DNA from: an uncultured Rhodanobacter sp.
GTDB taxonomy: Bacteria; Pseudomonadota; Gammaproteobacteria; Xanthomonadales; Rhodanobacteraceae
Length of the DNA stretch: 5,169 bases
Direction of reading: 5' to 3'
Assembly (NCBI GenBank): GCA_937906285.1
Contig: CALCWL010000584.1
Coordinates: 1 to 5,169 of the forward strand
The translations under genes were made by a program, and so were the position numbers. Shown one piece after another: positions 1 to 5,169 of this stretch (its first letter is position 1; the number at the start of each line of letters is the position of its first letter). The notes beneath the pieces are model-generated. The model searched no databases. It was not told the origin of the DNA and was given only the letters and a program-made list of their open reading frames with translations.

Positions 1-1
1 C

Positions 2-439
2 GTGGTGCTGGCGGAAAAGCGCAGCGCCTCGCAGAGCGTGATCGAGGCGTTCCGTGGCCTGTACGCGAACTTCCTGGTGCAGGAGTTCATTGCCGAGGCG
101 AACGGCAGCGACATCCGCTGCTTCGTGGTCGGCCGGAAAGTGGTCGCCGCGATGCAGCGCGAGGCCAGTCCGGGCGATTTCCGCGCGAACCTGCACCGCG
201 GCGGCAGTGCGGTGGTGGCGAACCTGAGCGCGGAGGAGAAGCGCCTCGCGGTCAAGGCCGCCGCCGCGCTGGGCCTGGGCATCGCCGGCGTCGACCTGCT
301 GCGCTCCCGGCGCGGCCCGCTGCTGCTGGAGGTCAACGCCTCGCCCGGGCTGGAGGGCATCGAGGCGGCTTCCGGCGTCGACGTGGCGGGCGCGATCGTG
401 GGTCATCTCGAACGGCATGTGACCCGACGCGGGGGTTAA
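2..439 (+). CDS. rimK: RimK, ribosomal protein S6 glutamate ligase (C-terminal part, 5' end outside window)
   Basis: This is the C-terminal part, about 146 residues, of an ATP-grasp ligase; full-length RimK is about 300 residues, so roughly the N-terminal half lies left of the window. RimK is a cytoplasmic enzyme that uses ATP to add glutamate residues to the C-terminus of ribosomal protein S6. The visible sequence has the family's diagnostic blocks in order: VVLAEKR at the edge, LVQEFIAEANGSDIRCFVVG, the DFRANLHRGG nucleotide/metal-loop block, GIAGVDLLR, and the metal-binding LLEVNASPGLEGIE block, in which E and N are the ATP-grasp Mg2+ ligands. These follow the E. coli RimK C-terminus, as I remember it, almost without gaps. 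The frame is open to the left edge; the GTG at base 2 is an internal valine codon, not a start. It ends in TAA with a short basic tail. I see no frameshift or missing residue, and it looks functional. Confidence 0.93.
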   Translation: MVLAEKRSASQSVIEAFRGLYANFLVQEFIAEANGSDIRCFVVGRKVVAAMQREASPGDFRANLHRGGSAVVANLSAEEKRLAVKAAAALGLGIAGVDLLRSRRGPLLLEVNASPGLEGIEAASGVDVAGAIVGHLERHVTRRGG

Positions 440-462
440 CCGGCATCTAACCTGCGAGCCGC

Positions 463-468
463 TATAAG
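463..468 (+). promoter_or_regulatory. Possible sigma-70 -10 element for an intergenic transcript
   Basis: TATAAG lies 23 bases after the rimK stop and is one of the few A/T-rich words in this GC-rich region. At a 17-base spacer the -35 position (440-445) reads CCGGCA, which matches TTGACA at only 3 of 6 positions, so the promoter is weak on paper. Transcription from here would start near 474-478, exactly where the first stem-loop begins, which is the main reason to record it. Confidence 0.3.
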
Positions 469-473
469 GTTCG

Positions 474-581
474 CGTTGTCTGTCGGCGGGTGAGCCCGTG
501 ACGGACGGCAGGTGATGGTAGCGGGGCAGTTGTTTGGGCCCAGGTGGGCGACGCCGAGTCGTGCATCTGGGCCTTTTTCTT
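474..581 (+). ncRNA. Candidate small RNA (or structured rimK 3' UTR) ending in an intrinsic terminator
   Basis: Between a TATAAG box (463-468) and a T-rich terminator tail (574-581) lies about 105 bases with two well-formed stem-loops. The 5' stem pairs 478-484 with 500-506 (7 bp including one G-U). It continues after a one-base bulge as 486-490 with 495-499 (5 bp including one G-U), closed by a TGAG tetraloop. A mostly unpaired, G-rich linker follows (507-535, containing GGCAGGTGATGG), and then the terminator hairpin. The size, a defined 5' hairpin, a single-stranded linker and a terminator with a T-run fit an Hfq-type small RNA. A 3' UTR fragment of rimK mRNA would look the same. I do not recognise it as a known RNA family; it is not tmRNA, 6S, SRP or RNase P RNA. 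Its existence as a separate transcript is inference. Confidence 0.33.
537..581 (+). terminator. Rho-independent terminator downstream of rimK
   Basis: GGCCCAGGTG (537-546) pairs with CATCTGGGCC (564-573) over 10 bp with a single G-U wobble, and TTTTTCTT follows immediately. The 17-base interior can form a further small hairpin (CGAC 549-552 with GTCG 558-561). Only the + strand has a T-run after the stem, so it acts rightward, ending rimK or a small RNA. It lies about 100 bases past the rimK stop, farther than is usual for a simple gene terminator. Confidence 0.8.
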
Positions 582-591
582 GGAGAACCCG

Positions 592-736
592 GGAAGAAAG
601 CCACTTCCTGTGGTTTTCTTCCATCGCAAGTCCGGTACACGCCCGGACTTGCTCACGCGAACCAGGCACGGTGTGCCCGTCCGCGTCCGGCCATCCATGG
701 CCGGGCTGAGAGGTTGGAAAATCACTACCTCTCAGC
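592..736. other. Cluster of five consecutive stem-loops
   Basis: Five non-overlapping inverted repeats lie almost end to end. (1) 592-604 pairs with 610-622: 13 bp, one G-U, 5-base loop TTCCT. (2) 626-635 pairs with 643-652: 10 bp perfect, 7-base loop. (3) 665-669 pairs with 673-677: 5 bp, 3-base loop. (4) 687-693 pairs with 698-704: 7 bp perfect, loop TCCA. (5) 705-714 pairs with 727-736: 10 bp perfect, 12-base loop containing GGAAAATCA. About 113 of the 145 bases fall in arms or loops of stems 1, 2, 4 and 5. The cluster lies between the terminator and the response-regulator gene and contains no credible protein. It may be a mosaic of REP-like palindromes, a structured RNA, or the leader of the downstream operon. 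Strand and function cannot be decided from sequence alone, but the inverted repeats themselves are certain. Confidence 0.7.
685..706. repeat. REP-like palindrome (CCGGCCA-TCCA-TGGCCGG)
   Basis: This short GC-rich palindrome, with the central CCATCCATGG, resembles the dispersed repetitive extragenic palindromes common between genes of Xanthomonadales. The word GTCCGG at its left edge also occurs in the left arm of the stem-loop at 626-652, which hints that both may derive from repeat units. With one copy in the window, repetitiveness cannot be shown here. Confidence 0.35.
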
Positions 737-749
737 GCGCCGCGTTCAC

Positions 750-768
750 GCAAGCTTGTTAAGCTGGC
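750..768. promoter_or_regulatory. Imperfect inverted repeat upstream of the response-regulator gene
   Basis: AGCTT (753-757) and AAGCT (761-765) flank GTT, and the symmetry continues outward past one mismatch as GC (750-751) and GC (767-768). It is centred about 50 bases before the ATG of the regulator. The position would suit a transcription-factor operator, for example for autoregulation, but no match to a known binding consensus is claimed. Confidence 0.25.
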
Positions 769-775
769 AATCCCC

Positions 776-792
776 ACCGGCCCGGCGCCGGT
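776..792 (+). promoter_or_regulatory. Hairpin just upstream of the response-regulator ribosome binding site
   Basis: ACCGGC (776-781) and GCCGGT (787-792) form a perfect 6-bp stem with a 5-base loop. The stem ends five bases before the AGGAG Shine-Dalgarno at 798-802. In the mRNA this would sit at the edge of the ribosome footprint and could modulate initiation. CCGGCGCCGG (782-791) is an alternative overlapping DNA palindrome. Confidence 0.35.
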
Positions 793-797
793 TGTGC

Positions 798-802
798 AGG
801 AG
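798..802 (+). promoter_or_regulatory. Ribosome binding site fixing the response-regulator start
   Basis: AGGAG lies six bases before the ATG at 809. It supports that start over the in-frame GTG at 794, which would put this Shine-Dalgarno inside the gene and add five residues ahead of the conserved MRVLVIEDN N-terminus. Confidence 0.75.
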
Positions 803-808
803 TGGCAC

Positions 809-1495
809 ATGCGCGTATTGGTGATCGAAGACAACAGCGACATCGCGACCAACATCGGCGATTACCTGGAGGACCGCGGCAACGTGGTCGACTTCGCCGG
901 CGACGGCGTCACCGGCCTGCACCTGGCGGTGGTGCACGATTTCGACGTCATCGTGCTGGATCTCACGCTGCCCGGCATGGATGGGCTGGAAGTGGCGCGC
1001 AAGCTGCGTCACGAGGCGCACAAGCAGACGCCGATCCTGATGCTCACCGCGCGCGATGCGCTGGAGCAGAAGCTGACCGGCTTCGAATCCGGTGCCGACG
1101 ACTACATGACCAAGCCGTTCGCGCTGCAGGAACTCGCCGCCCGGCTGGAGGTGCTCTCGCGCCGCGGCAAGGGCCCGCAGAGCCGCGTGCTGAAGGTGGC
1201 CGATCTCACCTTCAACCTCGACACGCTCACCGTGAACCGCGAGGGCAAGTCGATCCAGCTCAACCCGATCGGGCTGAAGCTGCTGCAGGCGCTGATGGAA
1301 GCCAGCCCGTCGGTGGTGACCCGGCAGGATCTGGAGCAGCGCGTGTGGGGCGAGGAGCTGCCCGATTCCGATTCGCTGCGCGTGCACATCCACGGCCTGC
1401 GCGCGGCGATCGACAAGCCGTTCGGCAAGCCGCTGATCCACACGCGGCACGGCATTGGCTACCGCATGGTCGAGCCGGATGCAGTCCAGGCGTAA
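809..1495 (+). CDS. colR: OmpR/PhoB-family response regulator, ColR-like
   Basis: This encodes a 228-residue cytoplasmic DNA-binding response regulator of normal length. The receiver domain (about 1-118) has the acidic pair E7/D8, phospho-acceptor D51 in VLDLTLPGMDG, the switch residue T80 in LMLTAR, and K102 in the TKPF motif. The C-terminal winged helix (about 125-228) has an LDTLTVNREG strand, the helix LNPIGLKLLQALME, a recognition region rich in VWGEELPDSDSLRVHIHGLR, and the wing HTRHGIGYRM. GLHLAVVH, the DSDSLR helix with IDKPF, and HxxHGIGYR resemble Pseudomonas and Xanthomonas ColR as I remember them, rather than PhoP or OmpR. The ColRS system controls outer-membrane and lipopolysaccharide maintenance, metal tolerance and, in Xanthomonas, virulence. 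The ATG at 809 has AGGAG six bases upstream. The stop overlaps the kinase start by 17 bases, so the two are translated from one mRNA. No convincing sigma-70 promoter is visible directly upstream. The family is certain; the ColR assignment is probable. Confidence 0.85.
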   Translation: MRVLVIEDNSDIATNIGDYLEDRGNVVDFAGDGVTGLHLAVVHDFDVIVLDLTLPGMDGLEVARKLRHEAHKQTPILMLTARDALEQKLTGFESGADDYMTKPFALQELAARLEVLSRRGKGPQSRVLKVADLTFNLDTLTVNREGKSIQLNPIGLKLLQALMEASPSVVTRQDLEQRVWGEELPDSDSLRVHIHGLRAAIDKPFGKPLIHTRHGIGYRMVEPDAVQA

Positions 1496-2762
1496 GCTTC
1501 GTTACCGCCTGATCGTCTCCTTCGCGCTGTTCGGCTTCGGCCTCAGCGCGTTGTTTGCCGTGGCCTCGCTGTACGTGCGCGCCAAGGTGGAAGACCAACT
1601 GGTGGTGTCGGCGCTGCAGCACGACGTGGACCAGGCGGTCGACAAGGTGATCGCCCATCCGGACCAGCCCGCCAGCTCGGAACTGATCGACGCGTGGATG
1701 TGGAGCGACCGCACCATCTACAAGGCGCCGCTGGATTGGCAGAGCCTTTCCACCGGCGTCTACGACATGAACGACGTGGACGAGCAGGGGCGCCCGCGCC
1801 ACTACAAGCTGGCGGTGCGGCGCAAGGACGGCATCATCGGTTTCGTGCGCTACGACGTGAGTCGCGAGGAGTTGGGCAAGCGACAACTCATCACCGCGCT
1901 GGTGCTGGTGGTGTTCCTGTTCAGCGTGCTCTCGCTGGCGATCGGCGTGTGGCTGTCGCGCAAGGTGCTCAAGCCGGTCAGCGAGCTGGCCAACCGCCTG
2001 CGCGATTTCCGCAAGGCGGGCAAGGCCGAGCCGCTGGCGCCGCATTTCGCCGACGACGAGGTGGGCGAGCTGGCGCATGCGCTGGACGAGTATTCGGCGC
2101 GGCTCACCGCGATGGTCGAGCGCGACCGCGAATTCAATTCCGACGTCAGCCATGAGCTGCGCACGCCGCTGGCGGTGATCGCCAGCACCACCGAACTGCT
2201 GCAGGGTTCGCCCGACCTCACGCCCAAGCTGGCCGAACGCCTCAAGCGCATCGAACGCGCCTCGCGCCAGGCCACCGAGCTGATCGAGGCGCTGCTGCTG
2301 CTCTCGCGGGCGGAGAGGCGCGGGCCCACGCGCGGCGAGACCACCGAGGTGGGCAAGGTCGCCACCGACGTGATCGAGAGCCAGCGCCCGCAGATGCGCG
2401 GCAAGCCGCTGACCATCGACCTGGAGGTGCGCAGCGCGGTCAGCGTCAACGCGCCGGCCTCGGTGCTGGCGGTGGCGCTGACCAACCTGATCGGCAACGC
2501 GATCAAGTACACGCTGGAGGGCAGCGTGCAGGTGGTGGTGGGCGACGGCGGCGTCGAGGTGATCGACACCGGCCCCGGGATCAAACCGGAGGAAGCCGAA
2601 CGATTGTTCCAGCGCGGCGTGCGCGGCGAGGGCGCCGGCGGCAGCGGCGCGGGCCTGGGCCTGGCGATCGTGCGGCGCCTGTGCGAGCTGTACGGCTGGG
2701 ACGTGGCGATGCGCCCGCGCACCGACACCAACGGCGCGATCGCCAGCATCACGTTCTCCTAG
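1479..2762 (+). CDS. colS: Membrane sensor histidine kinase, ColS-like, partner of the upstream regulator
   Basis: This encodes a 427-residue inner-membrane kinase that would phosphorylate the regulator encoded just upstream. Visible domains are TM1 (about 11-33), a periplasmic sensor of about 100 residues (34-136), TM2 (137-159), HAMP (about 160-213), the HisKA box SDVSHELRTP with phospho-acceptor H225, and a HATPase domain. The HATPase has an N-box NLIGNAIKYT (N340), G1 DTGPGI (D363), an F-box LF (376-377) and G2 GAGLGLAIV (390-398). All catalytic motifs are intact. I chose the ATG at 1479, which gives the usual short basic N-terminus (MQSRRKLRYR) before TM1; an ATG at 1455 would add eight residues and a larger overlap. 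There is no strong Shine-Dalgarno, so translation is probably coupled to the regulator. The sensor lacks an ExxE motif, described for Pseudomonas ColS as the metal ligand, but has acidic D96, D99, D101 and E102 (DMNDVDE) where I would expect it. The signal is unknown. The ColS label rests on the ColR-like partner and overall architecture. Confidence 0.8.
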   Translation: MQSRRKLRYRLIVSFALFGFGLSALFAVASLYVRAKVEDQLVVSALQHDVDQAVDKVIAHPDQPASSELIDAWMWSDRTIYKAPLDWQSLSTGVYDMNDVDEQGRPRHYKLAVRRKDGIIGFVRYDVSREELGKRQLITALVLVVFLFSVLSLAIGVWLSRKVLKPVSELANRLRDFRKAGKAEPLAPHFADDEVGELAHALDEYSARLTAMVERDREFNSDVSHELRTPLAVIASTTELLQGSPDLTPKLAERLKRIERASRQATELIEALLLLSRAERRGPTRGETTEVGKVATDVIESQRPQMRGKPLTIDLEVRSAVSVNAPASVLAVALTNLIGNAIKYTLEGSVQVVVGDGGVEVIDTGPGIKPEEAERLFQRGVRGEGAGGSGAGLGLAIVRRLCELYGWDVAMRPRTDTNGAIASITFS

Positions 2763-2790
2763 CCGAAGTCCGCGATTCCCTTACCGCGAA
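2763..2790. other. Short gap between convergent genes
   Basis: Only 28 bases separate the stop codons of the kinase (+) and dinB (-). A weak inverted repeat, GATTC (2774-2778) with GAATC (2788-2792), overlaps the end of dinB. It has no T-run on either strand, so I do not call a terminator. Transcripts from the two sides probably overlap at their 3' ends. Confidence 0.4.
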
Positions 2791-3876
2791 TCAGGTCGCC
2801 GCCGTATCGAACAGGTCCGTCTGGGCCTGGTAACTGTCGCGGTCGACGAAACCGGCGAGCCCCACGCCGACCAGCCGGTAGCGCGTGGTGGCCGGGCGTT
2901 CCACGCGCTCGCGCAAGGTGCAGGCGATCTCGCCCAGCTCACGCGCCGAACGCGGCCGCTGCGGCGGCGTGAGGCTGCGGGTCAGGGTGCGGAAGTCGGC
3001 CGTCTTCAGCTTCAGCACCACGGTGCGCGCGACGCGTTCGCGCTCGCGCTGGTAGCCGCTCCAGGCCTTGTCGGCCAGGCGGTGGATGTGCGGTTCCAGC
3101 TCGTCCAGCGGCAGGTCGTGCTCGAACGTGTCCTCGGCGGAAATCTGCAAGGTGGGTCGCTCCGGCTGCACCGGATGCTCGTCGATGCCGTGGGCCAGCT
3201 CGTGCAGGCGCCGGCCCCAGCGGCCGAAGCGCTGCTCCAGGTCGACGGCGGCGCGGTCGCGCAGCTCGCCCACGGTGGCAATGCCCAGGGCGGCGAGCTT
3301 GCCTTCCATCACCTTGCCCACGCCGGGCAGGCGGCCTACCGGCAGTGGCGTGAGGAAGGCGAGCACCTGGTGCGGGCGGATCACCCACAGGCCATCGGGC
3401 TTGTTCCAGTCCGAGGCGATCTTGGCCAGGAACTTGTTCGGCGCCACGCCGGCGGAGGCGGTGAGCGCGGTCTCCGCGCGGATCGCCGCGCGGATCGCCT
3501 CGGCGGTGGCGGTGGCCGAGGGCAGGGCGGTTTTCGTGGCGGTGACGTCGAGGTAGGCCTCGTCCAGCGACAGCGGCTCGATCAGGTCGGTGTGGCGGGC
3601 GAAGATCTCGCGGATCTGCCGCGACACCGCCTTGTAGCGCGCGAAGTCCGGCGGCACGAACACCAGCTGCGGGCACAGCCGCTCGGCGCTGACCGCGGGC
3701 ATCGCCGAACGCACGCCGAACACGCGCGCCTCGTAGCTGGCCGCGCACACCACCGAGCGCGCGCCGCGCCAGGCCACCGCCACCGGCTTGCCGCGCAGCG
3801 CGGGGTCGTCGCGCTGCTCCACCGACGCGTAGAACGCGTCCATGTCGATGTGCAGGATTTTCCGCGGTGCGGACAT
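2791..3876 (-). CDS. dinB: DNA polymerase IV, Y-family translesion polymerase
   Basis: This encodes a 361-residue cytoplasmic error-prone DNA polymerase that copies past damaged template bases; E. coli DinB has 351 residues. The palm has catalytic D11 in HIDMDAFYASVE and D105/E106 in SLDEAYLDV. Y16 is at the steric-gate position that excludes ribonucleotides (Phe in E. coli). Other family blocks are VVCAASYEAR (fingers), TASAGVAPNKFLAKIASDWNKP (138-160), the thumb helix-hairpin-helix LPVGRLPGVGK (178-188), and a little-finger domain from about 245. The C-terminus ends in QTDLF (352-356), a consensus-type motif for binding the beta sliding clamp. All parts are present and the gene looks intact. 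The ATG at 3876 gives the standard N-terminus, but the leader reads GACCCCCAG before it and has no good Shine-Dalgarno. The gene converges on the kinase and follows the membrane-protein gene after 60 bases. I see no obvious LexA box upstream, so SOS control cannot be claimed from sequence. Confidence 0.95.
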   Translation of the reverse strand: MSAPRKILHIDMDAFYASVEQRDDPALRGKPVAVAWRGARSVVCAASYEARVFGVRSAMPAVSAERLCPQLVFVPPDFARYKAVSRQIREIFARHTDLIEPLSLDEAYLDVTATKTALPSATATAEAIRAAIRAETALTASAGVAPNKFLAKIASDWNKPDGLWVIRPHQVLAFLTPLPVGRLPGVGKVMEGKLAALGIATVGELRDRAAVDLEQRFGRWGRRLHELAHGIDEHPVQPERPTLQISAEDTFEHDLPLDELEPHIHRLADKAWSGYQRERERVARTVVLKLKTADFRTLTRSLTPPQRPRSARELGEIACTLRERVERPATTRYRLVGVGLAGFVDRDSYQAQTDLFDTAAT

Positions 3877-3912
3877 CTGGGGGTCGCGGCCTGGCGTGCT
3901 GGGGACCTCGGC

Positions 3913-3940
3913 ATTGTACGCAGCCCCGCCCGGCGTTCAG
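3913..3940 (-). promoter_or_regulatory. Possible dinB promoter
   Basis: On the minus strand TACAAT (3918 down to 3913) differs from the -10 consensus at one position. CTGAAC (3940 down to 3935), 16 bases upstream, is a poor -35 (3 of 6). Transcription would start near 3906, giving a leader of about 30 bases before the dinB ATG. The -35 overlaps the last codons of the upstream membrane-protein gene. The element sits in the only sizeable gap upstream of dinB, which supports separate transcription, but it is a prediction from short words. Confidence 0.4.
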
Positions 3941-5169
3941 CGCCAGAACGGAATCACGTACTCGTCGATCGGGTCGCGTTCCGGCTTGCGGCCGGGCGCG
4001 GGTGGCGCGTTGGCCACCCGCAGTTCGTGGCGGCCGGGCGCGAGCGGGCGCACGTCGATCATCGCCACCAGCGCCGGCCGTCGTGCCCGCGCGTCGCTGC
4101 CGGTTTCGTAGCGCAGGCCGGCCACGGGCTTGCCATCCAAGGTCACCGCGTGCAGCTTGGCCAGGCAGTCGAGCGTGTGTTCGGCGCGGGAGCGCGCTTG
4201 GGTCATGTCGAGCGCCGCCGCGCACTGCCGGCGCAGTGCCGCCGCATCGCGGCCGGGCCGGTAGGGCACGATCAACCGGAGATAGGGCGAGTCGATGACG
4301 GCGCTCTGGATGTAGGGCACGGCAGGGTCGCGGATCAGGTCGCGCTGGTCGTCGTAGTAGGCGGCATTGATGGCACGACTGCTGTTGGCGAGATACGGGA
4401 AGGTCGCGTATTCGCCCAATCGGTAGGGAGAGTCCGAAGGCAGCAGGGTCAGCGCCCCGAAGATCGCCGTGGGCGCGACGATCAGCCAGACGAGCAGCAC
4501 GAAGCGGACTTCGCCGATGCGGCTGGAGACCAGCAACCAGACGTACTGGGTGCGGCCGACGCCGATTCGCGCGTAGAACCGCAAGGTCGCCCCCAGAACG
4601 CGCCGCCGCCGGCCTGTCGGCGCCAGCCGGCTGCCGAACCAGCGATCGATCAGGTGCGCCACCAGGAACGGAAGCATCACCGCGGCAAAGACGGGGAGCA
4701 CGAAGTCGAACAGGTCGACGCGGAGGTCGAACACCCGCTGCAGCGTTCCGGTGACGCCGAACACGACGCTGGCGACGAGACAGATCACCAGCAGCAGGAT
4801 GCCCAGCATCACGCCCAGCGCGAATACCACGGTGGCGCGATTGTCCGCGCGCTCGATGCCGATGCCGGCCGGCGCCAGACGCTGCTGTTCCAGCGCGCGT
4901 CGCACCGGGCCCATGCGCAGGCGCTCCCAGCGCACGCCTTCGGGGAACACCGAATGCAGGCCGACCAGGGCGATCCAGTGCGCGCGAAGGATGAGGTGCA
5001 GGGTGAAGGTGATCGCCAGGATCAGTGCCGCCGATTTCAGGTAGACGAACACGGTGATGAGCGCCGCCACCGTGGCCTCGTTGAAACGCGGAACCAGCGC
5101 ATACATGCGATCGTCCAGCCAGCCCGGCAGCTGCAGCATGGCGAACACCGCCACGCCGGAGATCAGCAG
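3937..5169 (-). CDS. Uncharacterised multi-pass membrane protein with soluble C-terminal domain (probably N-terminally cut by window edge)
   Basis: I do not recognise this family. About 410 residues are visible. The frame is open to the right edge, where LLISGVAVFAMLQL looks like the second half of a membrane helix, so the true start probably lies outside; the GTG at 5154 and ATG at 5139 are weaker alternatives. Numbering from the GTG, hydrophobic segments are about 28-57, 107-135, 150-170 and 216-238, with arginine-rich loops between (GRRRR at 181-185), which suggests those loops are cytoplasmic. Residues 239-405 are soluble and hold two cysteines (C311, C330). A beta-rich stretch follows, LDGKPVAGLRYE (339-350) and DVRPLAPGRHELRV (367-380), resembling a small sandwich fold. 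The tail is IDEYVIPFWR. If the arginine-rich loops are cytoplasmic, the C-terminal domain would be periplasmic. No enzyme motif is seen. It is encoded on the same strand as dinB, 60 bases upstream. The gene is convincing; its function is unknown. Confidence 0.75.
   Translation of the reverse strand: MLISGVAVFAMLQLPGWLDDRMYALVPRFNEATVAALITVFVYLKSAALILAITFTLHLILRAHWIALVGLHSVFPEGVRWERLRMGPVRRALEQQRLAPAGIGIERADNRATVVFALGVMLGILLLVICLVASVVFGVTGTLQRVFDLRVDLFDFVLPVFAAVMLPFLVAHLIDRWFGSRLAPTGRRRRVLGATLRFYARIGVGRTQYVWLLVSSRIGEVRFVLLVWLIVAPTAIFGALTLLPSDSPYRLGEYATFPYLANSSRAINAAYYDDQRDLIRDPAVPYIQSAVIDSPYLRLIVPYRPGRDAAALRRQCAAALDMTQARSRAEHTLDCLAKLHAVTLDGKPVAGLRYETGSDARARRPALVAMIDVRPLAPGRHELRVANAPPAPGRKPERDPIDEYVIPFWR

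Noticed and set aside
592..736. Csr/Rsm-type sponge RNA with GGA loops
   Set aside because: On the + strand only one loop (715-726) contains GGA, and on the other strand only the loops of stems 1 and 4 do. The repeated AGGA loop pattern expected of CsrB/RsmX-type RNAs is missing.
592..736. CRISPR array
   Set aside because: The palindromes differ from each other in sequence, and there is no repeated direct unit with uniform spacers.
745..773. Sigma-70 promoter for the two-component operon (TTCACG, 17 bases, CAATCC)
   Set aside because: The -10 match is poor, and no better pair is visible nearby, so no promoter is called.
512..824. Several short open frames (65-96 codons, + strand) in the rimK-colR gap
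   Set aside because: They run through the terminator and the stem-loops, have no convincing ribosome binding site, and show unrelated composition in all frames.
1260..2153. A 297-codon minus-strand frame opposite the regulator and kinase genes
   Set aside because: It is antisense to two clear genes, with His/Arg/Ala-rich low-complexity translation and no recognisable motif.
2774..2792. Inverted repeat between the convergent kinase and dinB genes as a shared terminator
   Set aside because: The stem is only 5 bp, partly inside dinB, with no T-run on either strand.
3476..3499. Perfect tandem copy of a 12-base unit inside dinB, encoding AIRA twice
   Set aside because: Compared with my memory of E. 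coli DinB, this helix has the same length, so it does not look like an insertion. It is a coincidence of helical, GC-rich coding sequence.
2939..4225. A 428-codon open frame on the minus strand overlapping dinB and the membrane-protein gene
   Set aside because: It is an out-of-frame shadow in GC-rich DNA. The translation is dominated by Arg, Ala, Gly and Pro with no domain, and the overlapping dinB frame carries all the motifs.

Overview
The window is a GC-rich chromosomal segment. It most probably comes from a gammaproteobacterium of the Xanthomonadales (Lysobacterales), possibly Rhodanobacteraceae or Xanthomonadaceae. This placement is an inference from protein resemblance and GC-rich codon use; no rRNA or other marker gene is present to confirm it. 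No transposase, integrase, CRISPR array, tRNA or rRNA gene is visible, and the coding content looks like ordinary core genome.

Layout: the left edge holds the C-terminal half of rimK (+), the ATP-grasp ligase that adds glutamate to ribosomal protein S6. A gene-free stretch of about 370 bases follows (440-808) and is the most structured non-coding part of the window. It starts with a possible -10 element, a 5' stem-loop and a strong intrinsic terminator, which together could delimit a small RNA of about 100 nt. A run of close-packed stem-loops then fills most of 592-792, right up to the Shine-Dalgarno of the next gene. After this come an OmpR/PhoB-type response regulator and a membrane sensor histidine kinase (+), overlapping by 17 bases. 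Their best family match is the ColR/ColS envelope-stress and metal-responsive system.

Convergent to the kinase, 28 bases away, lies dinB (-), encoding the Y-family translesion DNA polymerase IV with all catalytic residues and a C-terminal sliding-clamp motif. Upstream of dinB on the same strand, separated by 60 bases, is a gene for an unrecognised multi-pass membrane protein with a soluble C-terminal domain. It stays open to the right edge, so its N-terminus is probably outside the window.

The two-component pair is one transcriptional unit. dinB may have its own promoter in the short gap behind the membrane-protein gene. No functional link between rimK, the two-component system, dinB and the membrane protein is evident. 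I did not find a clear multi-gene system of a new kind; the rimK-colR intergenic RNA/DNA structure and the unknown membrane protein are the parts most worth following up.
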